Below are positions 23,585-35,627 of a stretch of 64,000 nucleotides of DNA, piece by piece. Source of the stretch: Thermochaetoides thermophila DSM 1495 (taxonomy: Eukaryota > Ascomycota > Sordariomycetes > Sordariales > Chaetomiaceae); contig NW_006383034.1 of the NCBI RefSeq assembly GCF_000221225.1, positions 2,232,001-2,296,000 on the forward strand, written 5' to 3'. The number at the start of each line of letters is the position of its first letter. Positions within the stretch are counted from its first letter, which is position 1. The translations under genes were made by a program, and so were the position numbers. The notes under the pieces were generated by a model. That model did not search any database, was not told the DNA's origin, and saw only the letters and a list, made by a program, of their open reading frames with translations.

Positions 23585-24340
23585 TCATGCTGCGGCCTCC
23601 TTAGGCGTGACAGGCTCTGACTTGGCTTTCTTGTCCTCCTTCTCCTTTGGCTGCACCGATACTTCGATTGTAACCTTCGCAGATGTCAGCAACTGAACCA
23701 GACTCGGACAAGGGGAAAGAGACTCGAACCGGTCCATCATTGACCAGGGCCACTTGCATCATGGCTTGAAAAACGCCATTTTTGACCCTGTCCGCCACAT
23801 AGCCTTCTTGCACTTTTTTGTAGAAGTGCTCGTACAACTTTCTGGCCTCGTCAGGGGCCAGTGCGCCATGGAAGTCTGGCTTATTTCCCTTTTTTGTCGA
23901 AGCAAGCAAGGTAAACTGAGACACTTGGACAGAGTCAGCGCCGTGCTCTCAGGTAGGGTAACTGCTGCCAGGCTTACCGCAGAGTACCTCGCCATTAATC
24001 TCCTGGACATTCTTCCTCCACTGCGCCACGTTGTCAGACATATTTTTCAGAGTACGGAGAGATGCATTGGGTGTGAGCATACTCGTTTCCCTGACTCGTC
24101 ATCCCAAAGCTTGAGCTTGAGCACCTTAGCAGCCAGAGACTCAGCGTCTTTCTCCGTGTCACCTGGCGCAACTGCTGCGAAGACCAGAACGCCTTTACCA
24201 ATGGACGAGACCACCTGCTGGTCTACCGTGACCGAGGCTGAAAGGACTCTCTGCAAAATGGCTGGACGAGAGTGTTAGCCTAATTGTATAAGAGCTGCTG
24301 CTTCAAGGGTCCTAGAGCAAGCGACCGCCATACCTTTCAT
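23585..24340 (-). CDS. dtd1: D-aminoacyl-tRNA deacylase (DTD)
   Basis: This enzyme hydrolyses D-amino acids (and glycine) mischarged on tRNA, a proofreading step in the cytosol. Five exons, minus strand: 24340-24334, 24261-24083, 24020-23978, 23923-23730 and 23674-23585, giving 170 aa. The first coding exon holds only ATG AAA G; joining restores MKAILQRVLSASVTVD, the canonical DTD start. The SQFTL active-site motif is made by the third splice (LCV|SQFTLLAS). The Gly-cisPro motif NDGP stands immediately before the last intron, whose donor GTTCGA is off consensus; splicing there restores VTIEVSV. The C terminus has a charged KEKEDKKAKSE tail beyond the core fold. If the last intron were kept, the frame would shift and the protein would end differently, so this junction is the least certain. 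Confidence 0.9.
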
Positions 24341-25531
24341 TGTATCTGTGTCGATTTCAACAGACGCTTGACACCAAGGCTGAAAAAGTTGAGTATCACA
24401 AAAATAGTTGAAGAAACTAACCTCTCGCGGATATGCGAGAGACTCTGCAGACGCTTGGGCTTGAAAGATGAGAGGTAAGGTTAGGTGGTAGGCCCACATC
24501 AAGTATTGAGTATTCCAAGGCAAAGGAAGAAAACATGAAAAAAAAGGCGACAGTTTATAAGCTTCACGTTAATATTATGTTTCAGGGTCTCAGACTATAT
24601 ACAGAGAACTACCACAGCTGAATCCTACTTGATCTGAACTCAATATCATGCTCATAAAGCATAGTTTAATCCATTTAACCTCTTCCCACTGTCGTCCAGA
24701 CAGCCATGCAAACGATGGATGGGAATACAGGGAGACGAGCTGAGAGATAGGACAAGCCTCCACAATTGCAATTTGTGGAGGTCTGATCAGGGTCTGTCAA
24801 GGTGGGGGGTTCGTCGTCCCGACGAGGCTCGATTTCACATGTCCTTTATAACAGTCATGATAGAACTTATTCAGAAACCCAGGTTTCAAAAAGCAGATAA
24901 AGAACTTTATATTCTTTATTTGCAGTTATTTAGTTTAAAACTCAATTTTCTACTTGTATTTAAAATAGCTTCTGGAAAATCAATTTTGTAAAGCACATAG
25001 TGGTGTCAATTGTGCATGCCCATTTATCCAGCCCTGTTAGCCGAGTACAATGCGAGAGTCACGCGCCAACCGCAGCCGTGCCGGAGCTGGCCTGCTGGAT
25101 GGGCTCCTTTGATTCGCGAGTCTGCAGACAACCCGTTTCAGCAGCTGCCACTCATCTCAGTCATCCACTGCGCATCGAATCCACAACCAGAACCACCAGC
25201 GCAACCAACGAACAGGCGCATTCCCGCCAGTATTCAGCAAGCAGACCTGCCATCGTACATCAGGTAACGTCCCCGCCCGATGACGTCCTGCGTCTGAATT
25301 TGCTTCTAGTCAATGGAGCCTGGGCTAATGACGCATTGGCTGCGTTTCTCTAGCCTCTCCCACCGGCAACTAGCATCGACACCACGAAATCACATCCCAC
25401 TCCCTCCTCCTCCTCCTCCTCCTCTCCCCCCCCCGCCGGACAACTCGTAGCCGAAACCGCATCCTACAGCATCATTGACATCTCATCCTCTACCTCCCCG
25501 TAGGCGCTGGTGCAGGATATCGACGGCAAAA
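24341..25531. other. Divergent intergenic region between DTD and NOT3
   Basis: No supported gene. It holds an AT-rich patch at about 24830-24990 unlike its surroundings, and a strong pyrimidine tract (CTCCTCC repeats then C-runs) at 25395-25440 just before the Not3 start, typical of fungal core promoters. Confidence 0.5.
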
Positions 25532-27656
25532 ATGGCGGCACGAAAACTCCAGCAAGAAGTCGACAAGTGCTTCAAGAAGGTGGCTGAAGGCGTGTCCGAG
25601 TTCGAGGCCATCTATGAGAAGATCGAGCAGTCGACCAACCAGGCGCAAAAAGAAAAGCTTGAGGACCAGCTCAAGCGTGAAATCAAGAAGCTGCAGAGGT
25701 TGCGCGACCAGATCAAGACATGGGCGGCCAGCAATGACATCAAGGATAAGGCTCCATTACTGGAGCAGCGACGGCTGATCGAGACGGTTGGTATCCCGCA
25801 AGGCGACACCTAGGAGCTGCGGCCAGCACGCTTACCCCTGTGTGTTTTATAGCAAATGGAGAAGTTCAAGGCGGTCGAGAAGGCCATGAAGACCAAGGCG
25901 TACTCGAAAGAGGGGCTGTCAGCCGCCGCCAAGCTGGACCCCAAGGAACAGGCCAAGATCGAGGCCAGCGAGTTCCTGAGCAACATGGTCGATGAGCTGG
26001 AGCAGCAGATTGAGACGCTCGAGGCCGAGAGCGAGTCATTACAAGCGACCATGAAGAAGGGCAAAGGGCACGCTGCTAAGGCCGAACGTGTCGCCGAGAT
26101 TGAACGGATCATCGACCGACACAAGTGGCATCAGGGCAAGCTAGAGCTGATCAGACGGTCTCTCGAGAACGGTGGGGTAGATGCCGAGCAAGTCAACGAC
26201 CTGGAGGAAAGCATTAAGTACTATGTTTCCGACGGCATGAACGGCGACTTCATGGAAGATGAAGGCATGTACGATGATCTGAGCTTACAGGACGAAGAGG
26301 ACGCGTATGGAATGAACCAGGACAACGACAAGACCTCCTCGCAAGACAACCAGTCGATACAGTCGAGCAAAGAAAAGAAGGAGGAGGAACAGGAGGCTGA
26401 GCAGCCCGAAAAACCATCAAAACCGGCCCCTGCTCTGTCTGGGAAGCAACGAGCGGCAGTTGAGGCGGCCACAAATGCCGGGAGACGACCGTCGAACCAG
26501 CTCAAGTCACCCCTCCCAACGTTGGCTACTGTACATACGACATCATCGTCCAACCTTAGCAATGGAACTTCTGGACCTCAGATGAAGCCGGCAGCGGTAC
26601 CGAGCAGGTTGGCGGGCGAGGGTCTGAAGTACGCCAGCGCAGCAGCAGCCGCAGCTGCGAACGAGAAGAACAATGTTGGCATTGCACCATTACCACCACC
26701 GCCAGCAAACGCTCCGGGCGGTCCAGGGCCACAGGGAAGAATCAGCACCACTAACTCGCCACGGGTCCCCTCCTCACAACCGGCTGGGCAAGACAAGGCA
26801 AGCACTGCGGGGAGTTCGTCTACAGTTACGCCGGCAAAGGCGGGGGCAAGAAGTAAGGCTGCGGCACAGCCGCCGGCCCAAGCCGAGGCAGAATCGTCGA
26901 AAGGTTTGCGTCTATCCAATCATATCTTTATCTCATCCCACGCTTATAAGCCCATTGCTGACATGAACATAAACTTTAGCGACAGCGCAGACGAATGGTG
27001 CAAGCAACGTCAAGCCGAGCCAAGAAGCAGAAGAGGAGGAACCAATATATCACTTGCCACCGTCTCTACAGGACTTAGTAGATTCTTACGAAATCTCGAA
27101 GAAGAGAGCCGCCGCTCTGAGCTCGCCATCAACACAACGAATGCAGGCTGTGTCGAATGCGAGCAAGCCGTCCGCCCTGGATGGCGAACCGCCGCGAAGC
27201 TATCAGCCGGAGGTTAGGTTTTACTCGCATACACGCTATCCACAAGAGCCCCTGCCGATCTTCGACGACCCGAGGTTGTACTCGCGCATTGACTCCGACA
27301 CGCTCTTCTACGTCTTTTACTACAAGCAGGGCACCTACCAGCAATATCTGGCAGCGCGCGCCCTCAAGGACCAGAGTTGGAGATTCCACAAGCAATATCA
27401 GACTTGGTTCCAGAGACACGAGGAGCCCAAGCAGATTACTGAGGAATTCGAGAAGGGGACATATCGTTTCTTTGACTACGAGAGCACATGGTAGGTTTTG
27501 GACAGAAATGATATTGACTGGCAGTTTGGCCAGTGGAACTGTTTTAACAAGTGGGGCGGGGCAAAAAAGAACAACGCTTTACTAACATCGGACAGGATGA
27601 ACCGGAGGAAGGCAGACTTTGAGTTCCATTATAAGTACCTCGAAGACGAGGTATAA
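25532..27656 (+). CDS. not3: CCR4-NOT complex subunit Not3/Not5
   Basis: This is a subunit of the deadenylase complex that shortens mRNA poly(A) tails and reads codon optimality at the ribosome. Four exons: 25532-25786, 25853-26903, 26980-27490 and 27596-27656, giving 625 aa. The N-terminal Not3 domain (residues 1 to about 235) is a long coiled coil starting MAARKLQQEVDKCFKKV. The middle is low-complexity Ser/Pro/Ala with poly-Ala and Pro runs. The C-terminal NOT box (about 480-625) has DTLFYVFYYKQGTYQQYLA and ends with YESTWMNRRKADFEFHYKY, the Trp codon being split by the last intron. Introns are 66, 76 and 105 nt. The first donor is GTTGGT, a weak site, but the join is fixed by the reading frame and family conservation. 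The Met at 25532 matches the family start although the frame is open 19 codons earlier. Confidence 0.95.
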
Positions 27657-30600
27657 CCTCAGGCGCACCCTTTCTTTTGCCTGACAAGAGGGGCCACGTA
27701 GCCGCCGCATGGGGAAAAAAAAAATAGAAGACAAGACGGGGCTAAACTGGGAGAACCGGCAAGTATGATTCGCAGTTTTTTTTTTATTTTACTTTATTTT
27801 GGCGGCTGTAGTCGGTCATGTATCTGGCATTTGTTCGGCCGTTCTTGTACGGAGTATGGGTTTAACTGCTATCAATCATCCTGCTGCCTTCCTCGGGTGG
27901 ATGACTGACTGCTTTGCTCCATTGGTAGAGACAGACTACGTACTAGTTCCACCGAGTAGGTTTACTATTACGTATGGAATGTCAAATATACAAGAAAACA
28001 ACGCGCCTTGTTTTAATAATGTGCCGAAGTGGCGCTGCTATGGGGAAGTGATGTCGTTTTCTGGAGTTGGAAATGTGGCAGTGTCGAGAAGGGAGTCCTT
28101 CACAGGAACTAGTGGCTGGAGGGATTTGGGCCGGTATTGACCAATAAGTGACTGATCGTTGCAGCTTGTCCACTTGAACACCGGTCAGTCAGTCATGGCT
28201 TTGCGCTATCGGAGACTAAGCGTATGTATTCTGAACAGAAGAGGGGGTTGAAGACGAAAGGACACTTAGATGTTCGTCCCAGAGCAAGATCCCACCTGTC
28301 AATTGGGAGGACCCTCCCGGCTACATGGATTTGGCCATGTTGGGCATCACATCATCCAGGAACGATGAGACTTCTAGAGAATTTGACGCTGTGTGGTATC
28401 GGAATGAGGCGATGTGGGATAAAAGTGATGCTGCTTAGGGAAGACAAGCAGGTTTCTTTCCCTCACGATTGGTCTGAACAAAGGAATTTGGAGATGCTGG
28501 GTGCTATTTCGGTCATCCTCCTTTACATATGTCAAAACGGGGCTGTAGGGAGTAGATCATGTGATTAGGGCTATCAGCAGTTATCCCTCCCCTATCTCTT
28601 GTCACAGGCTACTGAGTGGGGGTTCTTGTTGGCATTAGGAATTTTTCCCACCGCGCTCCAGTCTCCAGAGCTCAGCAAGACATGCACGATCGAGCAACAG
28701 ACGTACGATTGGTTGGACCAAACGAGCTGCTCAGCTCGAACCCAGTTCTGGAACGCGGCGTTATGTGTGGATGTGCCACGGCAAAACCTTGGCCTTTTTT
28801 CCCTTTGACATAATGCTTTAGATCTGGAAAGTGAAGAACAGCCGGGCAAAGAGAGACTGACACTTGCGAGGATAACAATCGTCATACACCAGTCAAAAAG
28901 AACGCCAGCCCCCTCCTAAATTATGATGATAGAGGTGGGCATAATGTCTCAAGTCTTCACAAATAAACGCAGTTGCTATAGGTACCCCCGCTTCAAGGAC
29001 TAGGTACATGTTCCCAACAGTTGACATACGCTGGTTAGAATGTAAAGAGTCTATACCCACCAAGTAAACCGGATAGACAGGAGTGGCAGTGTAATGATGA
29101 ATAGGGATTTGGGCGCTATTTGCAGGATGTAATTGCAAAATGTGGCTTGACTGCTCTCAGTCCGCAGGAGACATGGAAGGCAAAGCAATGTTTGAGTTGA
29201 AGAAAGACTTCCATCGGTGCCCTTGATTTGTAAATGAGCAAAGCAAGGCTTGGAACAGTACTATTAGGTCTAAACTGTATTGACTGCTGGCTTGTTTTGC
29301 TCAAACAATGTAGACAGCCGGCACAATACCAATGCTCCTTTTTACGAGGCCAAGGCAGTCAACCTACAGGTGCCTTCCAAGCTGGCGACTGGTAAACAAG
29401 GTGACTGGCCTGTCTCTGCTCATAACTGGGGCGTTCCTCAGGTATCCACAGCACTTCTACCTCTACATATACCGCCTGCACAAGAAATTCACGTCTGATG
29501 GAGCGCGGGTAGGAGTTCCAATAGGCCATCCATGCGCAAGGCTGACTTTGCGGTATTCCCGTTTAGGAAATTCACAGATCTGAAACGAAAGTCAGCCTCA
29601 TTTTTTTCCGTGGTCTGAGAGCAGGAAAAACAAGACTTGCTACGGCGAATTAAGCAAGAGAGGCATTTTAAACCTAACCCAGTGGATGTCCCCCAACTGC
29701 ATTTTTGGGAAGAACTTGAGGGGGTGTTTAGCCAAAGTCGTTGGGTTTCGGTGTGGGTCACCAAGGCAGAGACTGGGGAATGGGCTCTGTTGACCCTGCT
29801 CTTCACCTCGGTAACCTCTTCAAGAATGGTCTGAGGCGTGCGGCATGCCGTGAAACCCTGCACCAACGGGAACTGTGGCTGTTCAAAGGCATTCATAGAT
29901 GAATGGCGGATGGGATTGGTGATGGCGGCCACGATCTCGATGGCCCATAACGTCGCCATGGAGTGGAGATAGTCCTACCGCACTCACTGGGCTAGCCAAT
30001 GAAATCTAGAAACCTGTATGTGGGTTCTGTTGTGCCTGGCTTGGGCCCGCTGGGCGTCTGCTGGTATTGCTTGCAGCGCGCTGCAGTGTGCATCTCTCCG
30101 CAGCACATCGTTTCACGTTTCCACCACAGCTCTTGGGGTCCAGTTTCTATAGTCAAAGGTCAATTTAACACAGCTCCTTGGGTACAGGCAGGCCTTTCGT
30201 CTATGTAATTGCCGGTTGCGAAATGGAATTTCCGTGATTGACACCTCTAGGTTACTACGGCTGGCTGTGGGACTGGTTCTTGTACATCTCCTGATCTCTG
30301 AGCGATTGACTGAGCTCTCGAAGAAACATGGCGTTGTTTCTGCCGTCACAATCCGCCTGTGTCACCTCAACTCTCAGAGCCTTGTAAATACCTTAGTGCC
30401 TAATCCGAAATCCTGACTCGGTCAGAGCTCCGTTTTCAAGTCAACTGCTCACTGTCTGCGCAGAATTTCCACGGTGCGGATTGCTACCCTGATAAGCTGG
30501 CAGTTTTGGGCAATCTGTATGATTGTTCTTCAAGTTGCTCCCAGAATGCACAAACTTACACTCATATTGGTATGTTGCCGCATCCATTTGCTTGGAAGCG

Positions 30601-31476
30601 TTCTAGAAGTAGTCATTCCACGGCTCGCTTTCGCCCCGGTTCCATTTAACTCCTTACGCACGTGGGCTCGTCCCACAATCCAATCTGGCTTGCTGTGCGG
30701 ACCGGCTCAGAAAGAGTACCACCCTCACGTGTACCCCTTGCTGCGGGCACTAGTAACTCGGTTCTACTAAGGCCTACACAGCCCCAGACTCCTTCAGTCT
30801 CGGTGTAAGCAGATGGGTATACTGTCGGCCTATTTGCTGGCACTGTGCTGGAGCTGTCGAGTCGCTGTCTCTCTGTCCTGACCCCATCGTAACTGGCAAG
30901 TGCCCGGACCTTCTCAGTCATGGTCTTTTGTCTCGAACAGCCATTCATGCGGATTTGGCAAGGCAGATACACTAAGAGTCTTGTGCTCCTCAAGGCTTCA
31001 AACTCTAATTCTTCTGGAAGCCGTTTTTTGAAGTATCAGTGTAGGGATGTCTGTCGCCGACCTTTTCCAGTCTCCTGATCGTCAGCAAGAGGGCGGATCT
31101 CCCCAAAAAACACACTGTTGTAATGGTCATTCAACCAGCTCTGACTTTAGCGATCATGCGCGTCACTGGACTGGTGTGCTGTCTCCGGATTCGTCTTGAG
31201 ATCTTTCGTGCGCCATGTCAATCTCCAAAGCCACCGTTACATGTAAGTCAGCCGCCTGTTCGCCTGTCGTCGCCTCACCAAGTAGGCTTTTGACAATACA
31301 TTTCTCCTGTTCGCCTCGCGCGGTAAACAATCCGTATTTGCAGCTTCATTTTTGAACTATTCCAAGCCTCCGATGGCAGCTGAAACACTATGTACCGTCT
31401 ATATATTCGCCGCGCTACATCGTCCCCCTCCGGTTGACGTTTTAGAAGTAATCCCTCTCTGGTCAAACCTATAGCG
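27657..31476. other. 3.8-kb gene-free region
   Basis: After the Not3 3' end, with A-rich runs at 27714-27725 and T-runs near 27777, I recognise no gene. The longest frame (156 codons, minus strand, 29489-29959) has no known motif and no in-phase partners I could find. The sequence is AT-richer than the flanking genes and may hold decayed sequence. Confidence 0.4.
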
Positions 31477-33073
31477 ATGGCACGATATCTCAGCCCAGAT
31501 TATCAACACCCGAACCCTGTTTTTCAGCAGTTCCCAAGCCATGGATGGCCCGCCTCTATTGACATGGCAAGAAGTCATTCGCAGTCAACCAACCATACGG
31601 CTGACACGTCCGTATCGGGGCACTCGTTCGCAGCGTCAACTCCCCTCTCGGAGGTAATAACTTGTCCTCCGGACGATGCGATAGGTTCGGGTTATTGCTA
31701 TGCGAACTCCACTGACTCGATGATCACTCACGAGTCTGATCTCGCTGGCACTGGTGCTCAACATCAGCTCGATAACCCATCGTCAACTGTGCAAACTCTT
31801 AGTCTTTTACAAACCGTCAACGGCCCAGGTGCAACCCTGGATGCAATCCCAATGGAGGACATCACATATACGGGATCTCAAACCACATATCCAGACTCAG
31901 TGACGACAATCCAACCGCCAGCAGAAACTCAGCCTTCTGAGGGGATGCAGACACCCGCGCAGCCAGGCGCAACCCCGCCGATCCAACCCAATTATGTGCA
32001 CTTCCCTTCTGGCATACAGCCGCTCTCTGCCAATAACACAGGGTTCCCCACAGGAGATGGCCATCTTCTGGGACTAGGACCGGACCAGCCACGATATGTT
32101 TCTTCATATCCCTACGAGAGTACAAATACATTGTACTTTGATCAAAGTCCGAATCAACACACCGTACTCCAGGGGATCATTAACGAGGCAGATGCTGAAC
32201 GGTCTCAGAGCAGCTCGGGGCAGTATGTATCCCAACCAACTCTTTGACCACAACTAGTCCGAGTAATGTTGTCGCTAGATGCTGATAACGACATTTATAG
32301 AAGCTCGAGATCTCCGAGGGGAAGAAAGCCAGGGAAGACGTAAGTTTCCTAATTTGTGAGAGATCTGGAGTGTTGTCTAGAAACTAATTTTCATCAGATC
32401 TAAATCCCCCCTAATCGAGAAGGGCCTCTCCTCAACCCAGAGGCAACGTTCGGTTTGTCAAATCTGTGGGAATAGGTCATTCAGTCGGCCCGCTGACCTA
32501 GCGCGTCATATCTCAACGGAACACACCGCAGATGAAGATAAGAAGCTATACTTGTGTGACTATCGCAAGTGTGAGCGTCATCACAGGCCGACGCAGAGAT
32601 TGGACCACTTCCGGGAGCATTTACGGGACTACCACAAGGAGGACCTGCTTCCGACGCGTGGTAAAAAGGAAAAGCTAAACCAGGCATGGTGGGAGGAGCG
32701 TTCGAGGATCGCCATTCTATCCGGTTGGTGGCGGTGCCCGAAGTGCTTTCGCCGGGTCCCGGAGGAGCAGCAGGTCTGCGAATGCACGCATAAAATTGAG
32801 CAGGAGCGGCAGCAATGGAGGGAGTGGTTCAAGGAGTGGAAAAGAACTTGCACAGGAGGAGAAGCTGAGCCACAGACCCCGGAATCACAGCCAGAGGAAG
32901 ATTCAGTCCTGGAAGACCAACCTTTGGAATACAACGCCATCTGGGGGCTTCAAATCGTGCAACCGCAACTAGATCATCAATATCAAGCGGAAGCCGAATA
33001 TCCGGAGCCCCCGCCCCAGGCATGTCATGAAAATCTGGGGCCTTGGCCTCAAGACGCCGAATTCCAGGGGTGA
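31477..33073 (+). CDS. C2H2-type zinc-finger protein, putative transcription regulator
   Basis: Three exons (31477-32222, 32301-32339, 32398-33073) give 486 aa. The first 248 residues are Ser/Thr/Pro/Gln-rich and probably disordered. The 39-nt middle exon encodes a basic SSRSPRGRKPGK-like patch that could be a nuclear signal. A classical finger starts at Cys282 (CQICGNRSFSRPADLARH...H), followed by a second, irregular finger with CDYRKC and HFREHLRDYH. A third Cys cluster starts at Cys375 (CPKC...CEC). The tail is acidic and Pro/Glu-rich. This layout is common in fungal C2H2 proteins of unknown target. It stands alone between two gene-free stretches, so context says nothing about its job. DNA binding is inferred from the fingers only. 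Confidence 0.82.
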
Positions 33074-35627
33074 TCTGTGATCGTGGCTGTGAACTTCCTT
33101 TTTCTCTCGTTTCTTGTGATGCCTCTGCTTCTTCCATCGTGATATCTGCGTCGCGGGTCTCTTGCCACATGTGTGTTTCATTGTTCTTGATTGTTTTGCT
33201 GTATATTCTTTATTCACTTCGGCGAGGCTCGAGTTTCTTGCTGTTTTATCTAGACAATGATGTGGCTGATACACTACAGAAACGGATGGGAGGACAACGT
33301 GTGGGTGCGATAGCCTGTACTTTTTTTTTTTCAGCTTGGCGTTGGGGAAGGCCACTTTGGGATGTTGTATAAGTACGGTCTGTTTCACTGTTGACATGCG
33401 TAGATCGTCGGGATTGGGCAGTTTGCGACACTGGGGACGGCTTTCCGCTTTTCTTCCACTTATATCCGGTATTGGTCTGTTTTTTTTTATTTGTTTTATA
33501 TTTTGTCACTGTTCACCAGACTGCTGAAAGAGCGGGACAACACCTGATCTGATGATTTTAAGTGTGTATGGGAGGGGAAACGTCAGGGAACATCAACTCG
33601 GGTAAATCGCTACATTCAGTGCAGCAATCATTCCCACATGAATAGATCGGAAAACTGTTGTTTAGCGAATCAGCTTGTGTACTGGATCATTTACCGTGTG
33701 GAGTTGCTGAGGGTGGCTGTGTATTCGTACTGCAACGCCTACCACCCCCTTTGGAGAGCCAGGCGGCTTGGATATCTCTTTGGCACCCGGGCTCAGACGT
33801 TGGGTTAATAGGAAATGTCTCCTGGTCAGTCTACCTTGAGTATTTCAGCTTAGCTGGCAGTCCTAAGCAGTGTACAATAAACTGTCTGTTCAGCGAAGGC
33901 TTTATGAAGTTCCTTTGTGCACCTAATAAGGCTGTCAAGCCCCTGCATCATTGGATGGATAGATGAATGAACTTGATGGGTTGAGTGGAGTTACTACATC
34001 ATCTTACATAAGGCTGTTATGGAGCACATTACATAGGAGCACGGATGTCCCGGAGGGGCGATATGGATGTTGTTCCGACGCCGGCCGGCTGGAAGGCAGC
34101 AACTTATTTATGCCATGTTCTCAGAATATATAAGTTCACTGATTCAAGATGCTGCAAAACTGTAATTTATCGATATTGCGAGCGTTTTGGGTGTTTCGCA
34201 AACAATCAGTTGATGTAGCCGACTGTGATGTTCCAGGGCTTCGCACGAAACGACCAGTCATGTAAATCCGGCGATATCCGGTCCTTATCGCCGCGAGGCC
34301 GGGCGGTCCAGCGGTCGAGTTGGAGTGCAGACGGCATCCTTTTCCTGGAGCCCCCCCGACTCGTCGACTGCCCCTCCGACCCCGCAGCCCTGGAGCACTG
34401 AGGGATGTGGGGTGCTTGCGTGCTTTCGGTTTCTCGAGGACTCTGGCAGGTGGGGACTCAGCGGGGTGGACTCGGTAGACAAAAACACCCCTGGTGCGTT
34501 GTGGCATTTGATTGGCCATGTTGCTTTAAACCCTGCTTAGTGGATTCCCCGCTTTTTGCCGGAAAGAGTTTTACGCTTCCCACCTCAAGAGCGGGCAGCT
34601 TGAAACCGATCGCGCAGCAAAAAGCGCAGCGGCACAAAAATCGATGAGACGAGGACGAGGGCGCGGTGTGTGTGCGTGTGCTATTGCCATCCCGATCACC
34701 CGACACCGAGAAGTAGATACACACACACACACACATGCAGACCGTGCACAGCAGCAGTCCCAGCGACAGGTGTGACAGCAGCAGCAGCCAGCAACGTCGT
34801 CTGTCTGCAAGCAAAGCAATTGAGCGATTGAATGATTGAATGGTTTTTCGATGAACGGCAGCGCCCAGAGGTGACTCAGTCATAGTGAGTGTGTGCGTAA
34901 AAGTGTGCGTCCGATTCCCATCCGATCTGGAAAATATTTATATCGAGGACTCGGAGGCAACAAAGCGACCAGCGCTCTCCGTCTGCCACACCCAATCCCG
35001 TTCCCGGTCGCCCGTACTCAGGCTCTTCACCACTACCATCAACAGGCTTCGTCTCTTTCTCCCCCACTTAGACCAAGAAAAAAAAACCATTCCCTTCTCC
35101 TGCAACTGGCTGTCGCCGCTGCGCAACGCTAGCGTCTGGCCATTTGCCTTTGCCTTGTCCCCGTCCCCGTTTGGCCACCTGCCACCTCGCACTGTCGCAG
35201 TCCGTCGCAAACACAGTCCCGACGTGCTGCTGACCCGGAAGCTGACTTGACGTCGTCGCCCCCCCTCCCCCCTCCGTGACACTCGTGCCGGGTATCCCAG
35301 TCGCGGCCAGGGAATTCAAGTTCCTGTCTTCCGGCGACACTTGCCGCGGCCCACTCGACGGACCCAATCAAGATCGAGAAGATCCAAGGACGCTGGCCCT
35401 CACTGCCCTTGCGGCTGCTTCCTCGGCTTTCGACGCCGTGCGCCTTGCCAATTGGAGCTCCGAAAGCCCGACATTGTCTCACTGACCGTCTCTGAACGAG
35501 CGGCCCGATCCGGCGCGTCTCAGAAATCCGCCCACTCCGTGCTCAGAAATCCTTTCTGTCCCATTTGACCCCTTGGCCCCTTCTTTCCCTCCCCCTCCCT
35601 TCCCCCTCTTTCCTTTTCTTTTCCACC
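33074..35627. other. Gene-free region and leader of isocitrate dehydrogenase
   Basis: No gene seen. The distal part (about 34890-35627) is CT-rich, as expected of a strong promoter and 5' leader. A short (AC)n microsatellite lies at about 34718-34735. AT-rich sequence is found around 33960-34150. Confidence 0.5.

Noticed and set aside
29489..29959. 156-codon minus-strand frame
   Set aside because: Looked mildly protein-like but has no known motif, no adjoining exon in phase and no start context support.
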